Shown piece by piece: positions 56,828 through 64,000 of a stretch of DNA of 64,000 nt. The stretch lies in NCBI GenBank assembly GCA_050953365.1, contig JBMNMN010000006.1:62001-126000 (forward strand). Reading direction: 5' to 3'. Made by a program: the position numbers and the translations under genes. A model generated the notes under the pieces. That model had not been told where the DNA came from and did not search any database. It saw nothing but the letters and a program-made list of their open reading frames with translations. The first letter of the stretch is position 1. Every line of letters starts with the position of its first letter. Source of the DNA: UBA1426 sp050953365. GTDB lineage: Bacteria > Bacillota > Clostridia > Peptostreptococcales > Anaerovoracaceae.

Positions 56828-58309
56828 TTAGAAAATAAATCCTGTGATCAGATATCCCACTGCGGTAAGCGCCGCGGCCAAGATTCCAAAAGGAGCTTGC
56901 GTAAATGCATGGTCAAAGTTATTACATCCCGTAGCGGCGGAGGTTAATACAGTGGCATCGGAATAGAAGCAGATATGGCTTCCGAATACGCCTGCAGAGA
57001 GAACTGCGGAAACGGCCAAAGGCATGTGCACGCCCATCTCCATAGCCAACGGAATAACGATGGGAAAAGCAATAACGTACATACCCCAGTTGGTACCTGT
57101 GATGAACTCCGTCACGGCCAAAACAGCAAAGATAGTCAAAGGCATAAGAGAGGGAGTCATGTATTGGGATGCTGAAGTAATTACGTAATAAGTAAATCCG
57201 ATCTGATCGTTGACATCGGCAAAGACGAAGGCCAATACCATCAGCAACAGCGGAAGGATCATGTTTTTCAATCCCTGCAGGGAAATGTCGGTAAACTCTT
57301 CCGCAGTCATAATGTTCTGGGCCAAATAGAATACGAACATGAATCCCATGGTGACCAGCACGCCCATCTGCATGTCTACGTCAAAATAGATTGTCGCACC
57401 CACAAGTACGAGGATCGGGAGCATGAAGTTCATGATCTTCGGGTTGTCAGGAAGGGTATTTACTACTCCTGCCCGAATATCGATCTTCTCGGATCCCGGA
57501 GGGGCCAGGGCACCGCCGGCTTTTACACGTTCTTCTGCCTTTTTCATAGGACCGAAGGTGGGAATGATTCCTAGAATAATAAGAGGAACAACAATAAGTG
57601 CAATCCAAGCGTAGAAATTAAAGGGTATGGTTTTAATAAAGTAGGTCAGACCTTCCCCTTCCGGAGCCCATCCGTTTACCTCCAGGAGCCGTCCAGCAAA
57701 GACCGCCCAGGTGGTGATGGGTACGATGACGCATGCAGGCGCCGCCGTGGAGTCCACAACATAAGCCAGGAACTCTCTGGGCACCTTGTGCCTGTCGGTA
57801 AGCGGAGCCATGCAGGAGCCCACTGTGAGAGAGTTGAGATAGTCGTCAATAAAAACGACGATTCCCAATACCCATGTCCATATGAGAGCCGATTTTCTGG
57901 TCTTGGCCCGTTTGGACACCCATTCGCCGAATGCAAACGCCCCGCCGGCTTTCTCAATCAGCGAGATTATGCTGCCCATGAGCCCGCACACAATAAAGAG
58001 CCATGCAATGTCTTCGCTCATCATGACTCCCAACAGTGAGGTGCTGAATGCACCGAGAGTGTCGCCCTGGGATACCATGATAAATCCCATAATGGAGGCC
58101 AACGTCAATGCCTCAAGTATTCTCTTCGTAACAAAAATATAGACGATCAGAAAGATAGCAGGAATGAGAGATGCTGCTCCAAAATTCGCCGGATCATCCG
58201 GGAGAAATGTAGTCAGCAGCCATGAGATTCCTACGATAATGATGACCGCTATCAGAGACCTTCGTCCATTAAAGGTTCTGACTTCGTTTTCTAATTGCTT
58301 TACCATCAT
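56828..58309 (-). CDS. Na+/H+ antiporter, NhaC family
   Basis: The 493-residue product has about 12 transmembrane helices, with family stretches FIDDYLNSLTVGSCMAPLTDRHKVPREFLAYVVDSTAAPACVIVPITTWA and ITGTNWGMYVIAFPIVIPLAM, SHICFYSDATVLTSAATGCNN. These match the NhaC-type antiporters (YheL/YuiF relatives) that exchange Na+ or an organic acid pair for protons. The start may be the ATG at 58309 or the adjacent one at 58306; AAAGGTGG precedes both. It is a single-gene unit with a long repeat-filled region downstream. Confidence 0.9.
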   Translation of the reverse strand: MMVKQLENEVRTFNGRRSLIAVIIIVGISWLLTTFLPDDPANFGAASLIPAIFLIVYIFVTKRILEALTLASIMGFIMVSQGDTLGAFSTSLLGVMMSEDIAWLFIVCGLMGSIISLIEKAGGAFAFGEWVSKRAKTRKSALIWTWVLGIVVFIDDYLNSLTVGSCMAPLTDRHKVPREFLAYVVDSTAAPACVIVPITTWAVFAGRLLEVNGWAPEGEGLTYFIKTIPFNFYAWIALIVVPLIILGIIPTFGPMKKAEERVKAGGALAPPGSEKIDIRAGVVNTLPDNPKIMNFMLPILVLVGATIYFDVDMQMGVLVTMGFMFVFYLAQNIMTAEEFTDISLQGLKNMILPLLLMVLAFVFADVNDQIGFTYYVITSASQYMTPSLMPLTIFAVLAVTEFITGTNWGMYVIAFPIVIPLAMEMGVHMPLAVSAVLSAGVFGSHICFYSDATVLTSAATGCNNFDHAFTQAPFGILAAALTAVGYLITGFIF

Positions 58310-58612
58310 ATCCCACCTTTTATAAATATATTGCGTAGAAGCATATCCACGATGGTGGTATTATAATTTCTTTTCAGAATATTAGCAATTTAAATATTTT
58401 TTTAACGATAAATGTCTAACGATAGTAGTTATAAGGATTCGCAGTTGCATTTGGCGCAAGGCGCAATTTTTCTAATGCAACCCACGCCAAATGTAACAAC
58501 ATCAAATACAAGAGTGAATTTATGGTATAATATTCATAATAAATGTAAGGATCTTAAATTTATATATTATTGAGTCAAAGCGGCGGAGTAGGTTCTCAGT
58601 GAAGGAGGAAAT

Positions 58613-59440
58613 ATGGCAAAGAGAAAGATTAGCATTGTCGCCATTCAAACGGCGCCCGCAAAAAATCTGAAACGGAATTTTTGGCAAGCGGTCCGATTGA
58701 TGCATGAAGCCTTGACTTTGTATAAATATGTGGATATTGTGGTTTTTCCTGAACACTTTTTGTACTTTCCCGATAATTCGGAAGGCCATCTGATTGGCGA
58801 AATTCCCGATCTTTTTATGCGTACTTTTTCTACCTACGCAAAGAAATACAATACCTATATAATAGCCGGAACCGTTGCAAGCAGGCGCCATGGTAAAATA
58901 TATAACACGTCCTTTGTTTTTGACCGCCATGGGGAAGTGGTGGGATCCTACGACAAGAGCCACCTTTTCGATGCGTTGAATGCGGCCAAAGGCAACCGGG
59001 AGTCGGATCTGATTACACCTGGAGATCACGTTTTCTCACATGAAACGGATTTCGGCAAACTGGGGATCATTGTATGTTACGATGTGAGATTCCCCGAACT
59101 GGCAAGGACGCTGGCTTTGGAGGGAGTGGAATTTTTGTTTGTCCCCGCGGCTTTCTATATGCCTCGGTTTGATCATTGGCAGGCTTTGGTGAAAAATACG
59201 GCGCTCCAAAATTCCATGTATGTTGCCGGAGCAAATTTGACAAACCCTGCGGGCGGCCCCAATCGATACTGCGGCAGAAGCCTCATCGCAGACCCCTGGG
59301 GCATAGCAATCGCCACCGCTTCCGATAAGCCCGGATTTATACAGGCATACGTGGATGCTGACTATCCGAAACAGATCAGAGATGCGGTAGGTTCCTTCCA
59401 CAACCGGGTACCGTCACTTTACAACATTCCGTGCGAATAA
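58613..59440 (+). CDS. Carbon-nitrogen hydrolase (nitrilase family, omega-amidase-like)
   Basis: The 275-residue product has the catalytic triad of the family: Glu in VVFPEHFLYFP (near 47), Lys in SYDKSHLFD (near 114) and Cys in IIVCYDVRFPEL (near 150). The YDKSHLFD and CYDVRFPEL forms are those of omega-amidase/Nit2-type amidases that hydrolyse alpha-keto amides such as 2-oxoglutaramate, or deaminated glutathione. The substrate is inferred. GGAGG precedes the ATG. It stands alone between the antiporter and glnS. Confidence 0.88.
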   Translation: MAKRKISIVAIQTAPAKNLKRNFWQAVRLMHEALTLYKYVDIVVFPEHFLYFPDNSEGHLIGEIPDLFMRTFSTYAKKYNTYIIAGTVASRRHGKIYNTSFVFDRHGEVVGSYDKSHLFDALNAAKGNRESDLITPGDHVFSHETDFGKLGIIVCYDVRFPELARTLALEGVEFLFVPAAFYMPRFDHWQALVKNTALQNSMYVAGANLTNPAGGPNRYCGRSLIADPWGIAIATASDKPGFIQAYVDADYPKQIRDAVGSFHNRVPSLYNIPCE

Positions 59441-59644
59441 GCGGCCTCAAGCCCTTTTCAAATGCGGCTTAAAATGATATAATAACCGCAATTTAATGGC
59501 ATTATATACCTTTTGCGAGGCTTGATCCCAGAGCGCAAAAAGTCAACGGCAGGGGCAGTCCCTTAACCGGAATAAAACCGAATAAAAAATAAAATCGACA
59601 GGAGGGCTTGTCCCGTGCCTGACAAAAATAAGGAGGACGCCAAT

Positions 59645-61288
59645 ATGGCTGAAGAGAGAGAAATCACCAACTTTATCCACAATATCATAGAGCGGGATCT
59701 GGAGAACAAAACCTATGGCGACAGGCCAATTTATACCCGTTTTCCGCCTGAGCCGAACGGTTATCTTCATATCGGACACGCCAAGTCCATTTGCCTCAAT
59801 TTTACAACGGCCCAAAAATACGGCGGCAAGTGCAACCTGCGCTTTGACGATACCAATCCCTTGAAAGAGGACACGGAATACGTGGAATCCATTAAAGAAG
59901 ATGTGAGATGGTTGGGTTTTGAATGGGATAAGCTTCTCTTTGCATCCGACTATTTTGATAGAATGGTCGAATGCGCCATCACTCTCATTAAAAAGGGAAA
60001 AGCCTATGTCTGCGACCTTTCCGCAGAAGAAATAAGAGAGCATAGGGGGACGCTTACGGAGCCCGGAAAAGAAAGCCCTTATCGCAACCGTTCCGTTGAG
60101 GAAAACCTCAGGCTTTTCCAAGAAATGATGGACGGAAAATACAAGGACGGAGAAAAGGTGCTGCGGGCTAAGATCGATATGGCTTCGCCCAACATCAACA
60201 TGCGAGACCCCGTCATATACCGGATCGCCCACGCAACGCATCATAACACAGGAGACAAATGGTGCATATATCCTATGTATGACTACGCTCACCCCTTGGA
60301 AGACGCATTTGAAGAGATTACCCACTCTCTGTGCACCCTTGAGTTTGAGGATCACAGGCCTCTGTATGACTGGGTGCTTCGCGAGCTTGACTGGGAGATG
60401 CCTCCCCAGCAGATTGAGTTCGCCCGCTTGAATCTAACCAACACGGTTATGAGCAAGCGCTATCTGAAAGAATTGGTTGAAAACGGCCATGTAGAGGGCT
60501 GGGATGATCCCCGCATGCCAACCATTGCAGGCTTGCGCCGCAGAGGCTACACCCCTGAATCCATCCGCGACTTTTGCGAGCGTATCGGCGTAGCCAAAGC
60601 CAACAGCACGGTGGACATTTCTCTGCTGGAGCATTGTATCCGCGAAGATCTGAAGACCAAGGTGGAAAGCCGCATGGTGGTATTGGATCCGTTGAAGGTG
60701 GTAATTACCAACTATCCGGAAGATCAAACAGAAGAAGTAGAGATAGAGAATAATAAAGAAAATGAAGAGATGGGGACCCGTAAAATACCGTTCTCCCGGG
60801 AGCTTTACGTAGAAAGGGAGGACTTTATGGAGGTTCCGGAAAAGAAATTCTTCCGCCTCTACCCCGGCAATGAAGTGCGTTTCAAAGGCGCCTACTTCAT
60901 CACCTGCAACGAGGTTATAAAAGACAGCTACGGAAATGTCATAGAGCTCCGCTGCACCTACGACCCGGAGACGCGAAGCGGAAGCGGTTTTGAGGGCCGC
61001 AAGGTTAAGGGAACCATTCATTGGGTAGACGCAAAGACGGCGGTGCCCATTAAAGTCAGGATCTATGACTACCTCATGATCGAAGACGAAAACGGAGAGA
61101 ACATTCTGAATCCTGATTCGGTGAAAATTATGGATGCCATGGCCGAGCCTTTGCTGGCAAATACCAAGGCCGGGGAGAGATTCCAATTCTTCCGGCAGGG
61201 ATATTACATTGCCGATCCAATACTTTATACGGAAGAAAACAGAGTTTTTAACCAGATAGTAGATCTTAAGAGCTCCTGGAAAAAGTAA
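59645..61288 (+). CDS. glnS: Glutamine--tRNA ligase
   Basis: GlnRS charges tRNA-Gln directly. The 547-residue product has the HIGH region TRFPPEPNGYLHIGHAKSI, NLRFDDTNP, the KMSKS-equivalent TVMSKRYLKEL, and a C-terminal anticodon-binding domain (FFRLYPGNEVRFKGAYFI). Many Firmicutes lack GlnRS and use the GatCAB route, so its presence is notable but known in some Clostridia. The ATG at 59645 follows AAGGAGG; a GTG ten codons upstream is rejected. Confidence 0.96.
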   Translation: MAEEREITNFIHNIIERDLENKTYGDRPIYTRFPPEPNGYLHIGHAKSICLNFTTAQKYGGKCNLRFDDTNPLKEDTEYVESIKEDVRWLGFEWDKLLFASDYFDRMVECAITLIKKGKAYVCDLSAEEIREHRGTLTEPGKESPYRNRSVEENLRLFQEMMDGKYKDGEKVLRAKIDMASPNINMRDPVIYRIAHATHHNTGDKWCIYPMYDYAHPLEDAFEEITHSLCTLEFEDHRPLYDWVLRELDWEMPPQQIEFARLNLTNTVMSKRYLKELVENGHVEGWDDPRMPTIAGLRRRGYTPESIRDFCERIGVAKANSTVDISLLEHCIREDLKTKVESRMVVLDPLKVVITNYPEDQTEEVEIENNKENEEMGTRKIPFSRELYVEREDFMEVPEKKFFRLYPGNEVRFKGAYFITCNEVIKDSYGNVIELRCTYDPETRSGSGFEGRKVKGTIHWVDAKTAVPIKVRIYDYLMIEDENGENILNPDSVKIMDAMAEPLLANTKAGERFQFFRQGYYIADPILYTEENRVFNQIVDLKSSWKK

Positions 61289-61297
61289 GCAGGATGG

Positions 61298-61317
61298 CCA
61301 CGGGGATTGCCCCGTGG
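61298..61317 (+). terminator. Short GC-rich hairpin between glnS and fumC
   Basis: CCACGGGG-ATTG-CCCCGTGG is a perfect 8-bp stem, 9 bp after the glnS stop. It is followed by TTATCTTG, a poor U-tract, so termination may be partial and fumC may be read through. Confidence 0.55.
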
Positions 61318-61352
61318 TTATCTTGTAGCCTTTGTAGCCTTTGGAGAAAACC

Positions 61353-62765
61353 ATGACGTATCGAATTGAAAGAGACTCCATGGGAGAAATCCGTGTGGAG
61401 GCCGACAAGCTCTGGGGTGCCCAGACGCAGCGCAGTTTGGAGAACTTCCGCATCGGCACCGAAAAAATGCCTCGAGAAGTAATCCGCGCCTTTGCAGTGC
61501 TCAAAAAAGCCGCGGCCATCACCAATTTTGAATTGGACAATTTGGACGGGCAGATTGCCTCCGCGATTGCGCAGGCCTGCGACGAAATTTTAGAAGGAAA
61601 GTGGGACGACCAGTTCCCTCTTGCGGTCTGGCAGACGGGTAGCGGTACGCAAACAAATATGAACGTCAACGAGGTCATAGCGAACCGCACCAATCAAATC
61701 CTCGCAGACGACGGAAACGATCTCGCTGCAGACGGCGTCAGCCATCCCTTCACGGAGAAAAGAGTCCATCCTAACGACCACGTAAATATGGGCCAAAGCT
61801 CCAACGACACCTTTCCCACCGCTATGCATATGGCAGCGGTATTGGAAACGGAGCAGCGCCTGTTTCCGGCCATAGAAAAATTGTCTGCGACATTTTTCCG
61901 CCTGTCCGAAGAGTATAAAGATGTGATTAAAGTCGGCCGCACCCACCTTCAGGACGCGGTGCCCCTTTCGCTGGGTCAGGAGATCAGCGGCTGGCTCAGC
62001 ATGTTGACTCACACGGAGCAGATGATTCGTACGAGCCTGGAATCCCTGCGGGAGTTAGCCATAGGCGGAACGGCTGTCGGCACCGGTCTTAACACCCATC
62101 CGCAGTTTGGGGAAAAGGTTGCCGGCCGTATCGGTCAACTGACGGGGAGCCGTTTTGTTTCGGCACAAAACAAGTTTCATGCACTCACCAGCCTGGACGG
62201 CATGGTGGCGTTTCACGGAGCGCTGAAAGCCTTGGCCGCCGATCTTTTCAAGATAGCCAACGACGTGCGCTGGCTGGCCAGCGGCCCGCGGAGCGGTATC
62301 GGAGAAATAAAAATACCGGAAAACGAGCCGGGCAGTTCTATCATGCCGGGAAAAGTGAATCCTACCCAATGCGAAGCTTTGACCATGGTCTGCTGTCAAG
62401 TCATAGCCAACGACACTGCGGTAGGCTTTGCCGCATCCCAGGGAAATTTTCAACTTAACGTTTTTCTTCCGGTTACCGTTTACAACGTACTGCAATCCAT
62501 CCGTCTGCTCAGTGACGGCATGGTTTCTTTCAATGACAATTGCGCGGAAGGCATCCGGCCTGACCGCCATAAGATTCGGGAGAATTTGGAGCGTTCCCTG
62601 ATGTTGGTAACGGCGCTGAATCCCCGCATCGGTTACGACAATGCGGCGAAAGTGGCGAAAAAAGCCTATGCCGAAGGCACTACCTTAAAAGAGGCTGCCG
62701 TGAGTTTGGGGCTTCTAACGGAAACCGAATTTGACGAGTTGGTAGATCCGGCGAAGATGGTATGA
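61353..62765 (+). CDS. fumC: Fumarate hydratase, class II
   Basis: FumC interconverts fumarate and malate. The 470-residue product has the family signature GSSIMPGKVNPTQCEA near residue 318, GSGTQTNMNVNEV, GQSSNDTFPTAMH and GRTHLQDAVPLSLGQE. The class II enzyme is oxygen-stable and iron-free. The ATG at 61353 with GGAG upstream is preferred over a TTG four codons earlier. It is followed 32 bp later by the aldehyde dehydrogenase. Confidence 0.96.
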   Translation: MTYRIERDSMGEIRVEADKLWGAQTQRSLENFRIGTEKMPREVIRAFAVLKKAAAITNFELDNLDGQIASAIAQACDEILEGKWDDQFPLAVWQTGSGTQTNMNVNEVIANRTNQILADDGNDLAADGVSHPFTEKRVHPNDHVNMGQSSNDTFPTAMHMAAVLETEQRLFPAIEKLSATFFRLSEEYKDVIKVGRTHLQDAVPLSLGQEISGWLSMLTHTEQMIRTSLESLRELAIGGTAVGTGLNTHPQFGEKVAGRIGQLTGSRFVSAQNKFHALTSLDGMVAFHGALKALAADLFKIANDVRWLASGPRSGIGEIKIPENEPGSSIMPGKVNPTQCEALTMVCCQVIANDTAVGFAASQGNFQLNVFLPVTVYNVLQSIRLLSDGMVSFNDNCAEGIRPDRHKIRENLERSLMLVTALNPRIGYDNAAKVAKKAYAEGTTLKEAAVSLGLLTETEFDELVDPAKMV

Positions 62766-62797
62766 TATCCAAATTTGCCATGTGAAGGAGGAGAAAG

Positions 62798-64000
62798 ATG
62801 CAACCTACCGTACAGCAATACACTTCTGAGGAGATTATGGAAAGCAAAGCATATATTGACGGTTACATTGAACGGGCGCGGAAGGCCCAAGCGGTAATCG
62901 AGAATTATTCCCAGAGCCAGGTGGATCGCCTGGTCATGGCTATTGCCAAAACCGTTTATGACAATGCAGAATATCTGGCAGAGCTTGCAGTTGAAGAAAC
63001 GCAAATGGGTGTTTTAGAGGATAAAATAGCAAAGAATAAAGGCAAAGCCAGCATAATTTGGAACAGTCTGAAAGGAAAGAAAAGCGTGGGTATTATCGAA
63101 CGGGATGAAGAGACGGGCATTGTAAAAGTGGCTAAACCCATGGGAGTGGTGGCCGCAATTACGCCGATGACCAATCCCATCGTCACGCCCATGAGCAACG
63201 CCATGTTTGCCGTAAAGGGAAGAAATGCAATCATTATCACTCCCCATCACAAAGCCATCCGGTCCAGCACGGAGACGGTGAATCTGATAAATGCCGAGCT
63301 GAAGAAACTGGGCGCGCCGGAACATCTGATTCAGATTCTGGATCAACAGTCCCGGATCAACACCCGTACCCTCATAGCCGGTGCGGATGTGGTCGTGGCA
63401 ACGGGAGGCGCCGGAATGGTCCATGCGGCTTACAGCAGCGGAAGGCCGGCTTTGGGCGTCGGCGCGGGCAACGTGCAGTGTATCCTGGACAGAGATATCG
63501 ATTATGGAGACGCCGTGTCGAAGCTGATTGCCGGGCGCATTTTCGATAACGGCATTATCTGCTCCGGAGAGCAGAGCGCCATCGTGCCCGCCGACAAATA
63601 CGAAGAAATCATCGAGCACTTTAAAAGAAACGGCGCCTATGTGGTTACATCGCCGGAGGAAAAGGAAGCATTTCGGAAGGCGCTTTTCCCGGAGGGGGTT
63701 ATGAACCGCCATGCCGTCGGCCAGTCCGTTCAAGCCATTGCCAAGTTAGCAGGAGTGGAGATTCCTGCCCAATGCAGAGTTATTGCCATTGAAACGGATC
63801 GATACGGAAAAGACGAGTTGCTGGCAAAAGAGAAGATGTGCCCCGTATTGGCCATCTTCCGTTACAATGATTTTAAAGAAGCTGTGGAAATTGCGAAAGC
63901 AAACCTGGAGGTTGAAGGTAAAGGGCACAGCGTTGCCATCCATTCCAACAACAGCGCAAACATCGAATACGCCGGGGAACAGATCAACGTCAGCCGCTTC
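62798..64000 (+). CDS. CoA-acylating aldehyde dehydrogenase (partial, cut by window end)
   Basis: The 401 visible codons start MQPTVQQYTSEEIMESKAYIDG after GAAGGAGG and run open to the window edge. The sequence has the acylating ALDH pattern: PMGVVAAITPMTNPIVTPMSN, VVVATGGAGMVHAAYSSG, GVGAGNVQCILD and the catalytic cysteine in NGIICSGEQSAIV. This fits acetaldehyde or succinate-semialdehyde dehydrogenases (EutE/SucD) or the N-terminal half of bifunctional AdhE; the missing 3' end decides. It makes acyl-CoA and NADH from an aldehyde or the reverse. Confidence 0.9.
   Translation, partial: MQPTVQQYTSEEIMESKAYIDGYIERARKAQAVIENYSQSQVDRLVMAIAKTVYDNAEYLAELAVEETQMGVLEDKIAKNKGKASIIWNSLKGKKSVGIIERDEETGIVKVAKPMGVVAAITPMTNPIVTPMSNAMFAVKGRNAIIITPHHKAIRSSTETVNLINAELKKLGAPEHLIQILDQQSRINTRTLIAGADVVVATGGAGMVHAAYSSGRPALGVGAGNVQCILDRDIDYGDAVSKLIAGRIFDNGIICSGEQSAIVPADKYEEIIEHFKRNGAYVVTSPEEKEAFRKALFPEGVMNRHAVGQSVQAIAKLAGVEIPAQCRVIAIETDRYGKDELLAKEKMCPVLAIFRYNDFKEAVEIAKANLEVEGKGHSVAIHSNNSANIEYAGEQINVSRF

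Overview
The window reads as chromosomal DNA of a spore-forming, anaerobic Clostridia-type Firmicute. The evidence is a replication-origin region (recF, dnaN, dnaA, gyrB, gyrA), an rsbV-rsbW-sigB operon just after gyrA (an arrangement I recall from Clostridioides difficile), sporulation genes yabP and yabQ, a WalRK-type two-component system, the SCIFF peptide with its radical-SAM maturase, and a ferredoxin-linked 2-oxoacid oxidoreductase. Strong AGGAGG ribosome sites and short intergenic gaps fit this. A Peptostreptococcales-like lineage is my best guess; the species cannot be named from what is visible.

Layout. 1-3.5 kb: recF (partial), dnaN and dnaA run leftward; DnaA boxes lie on both sides of dnaA. 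3.5-9.7 kb: gyrB and gyrA run rightward, followed by rsbV-rsbW-sigB behind a sigma-B-like promoter. 9.7-13.5 kb: trpS, a split transketolase and a metallo-beta-lactamase-fold protein. 13.6-17.1 kb: an amino-sugar patch (two 5'-truncated ROK remnants back to back, a PIG-L deacetylase, nagB, a sugar nucleotidyltransferase). 17.2-23.3 kb: AraC/GyrI-like regulators and plsC, set among short repeats, with a complete IS21-family element. 23.3-30 kb: rpsF-ssb-rpsR, then gdpP-rplI-dnaB-DUF1858-DnaD. 30-37.4 kb: cell-wall and division genes (M23 peptidase, walRK, yabPQ, divIC) and rnmV-rsmA. 37.5-49.7 kb: LtaS-like sulfatase, hisC, CDF transporter, an epimerase with a CcdA-like protein, cvpA, several hypothetical genes, tadA and a GntR regulator. 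50-52.7 kb: korABDC-type oxidoreductase. 52.8-56.8 kb: SCIFF locus, a damaged ISLre2-type element and dense repeats. 56.8-64 kb: NhaC antiporter, nitrilase-family amidase, glnS, fumC and a CoA-acylating aldehyde dehydrogenase cut by the window end.

The most notable observations are: (1) the dnaA-dnaN-recF block is inverted relative to gyrBA; (2) a DnaD-type primosome protein carries at its C terminus what looks like the zinc-bearing N-terminal domain of the clostridial DnaC/DnaI helicase loader, with no AAA+ ATPase after it; (3) a 107-bp segment holding the scfA promoter is duplicated inside an adjacent ISLre2-type element, where it replaces the 5' part of the transposase; (4) an undescribed-looking intergenic repeat family is present as inverted copies about 35 kb apart, along with several unrelated minisatellites; (5) a back-to-back junction of two ROK gene halves marks a rearrangement breakpoint. 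No tRNA, rRNA or CRISPR array was recognised. All homology statements rest on motif recognition by eye, not on searches.
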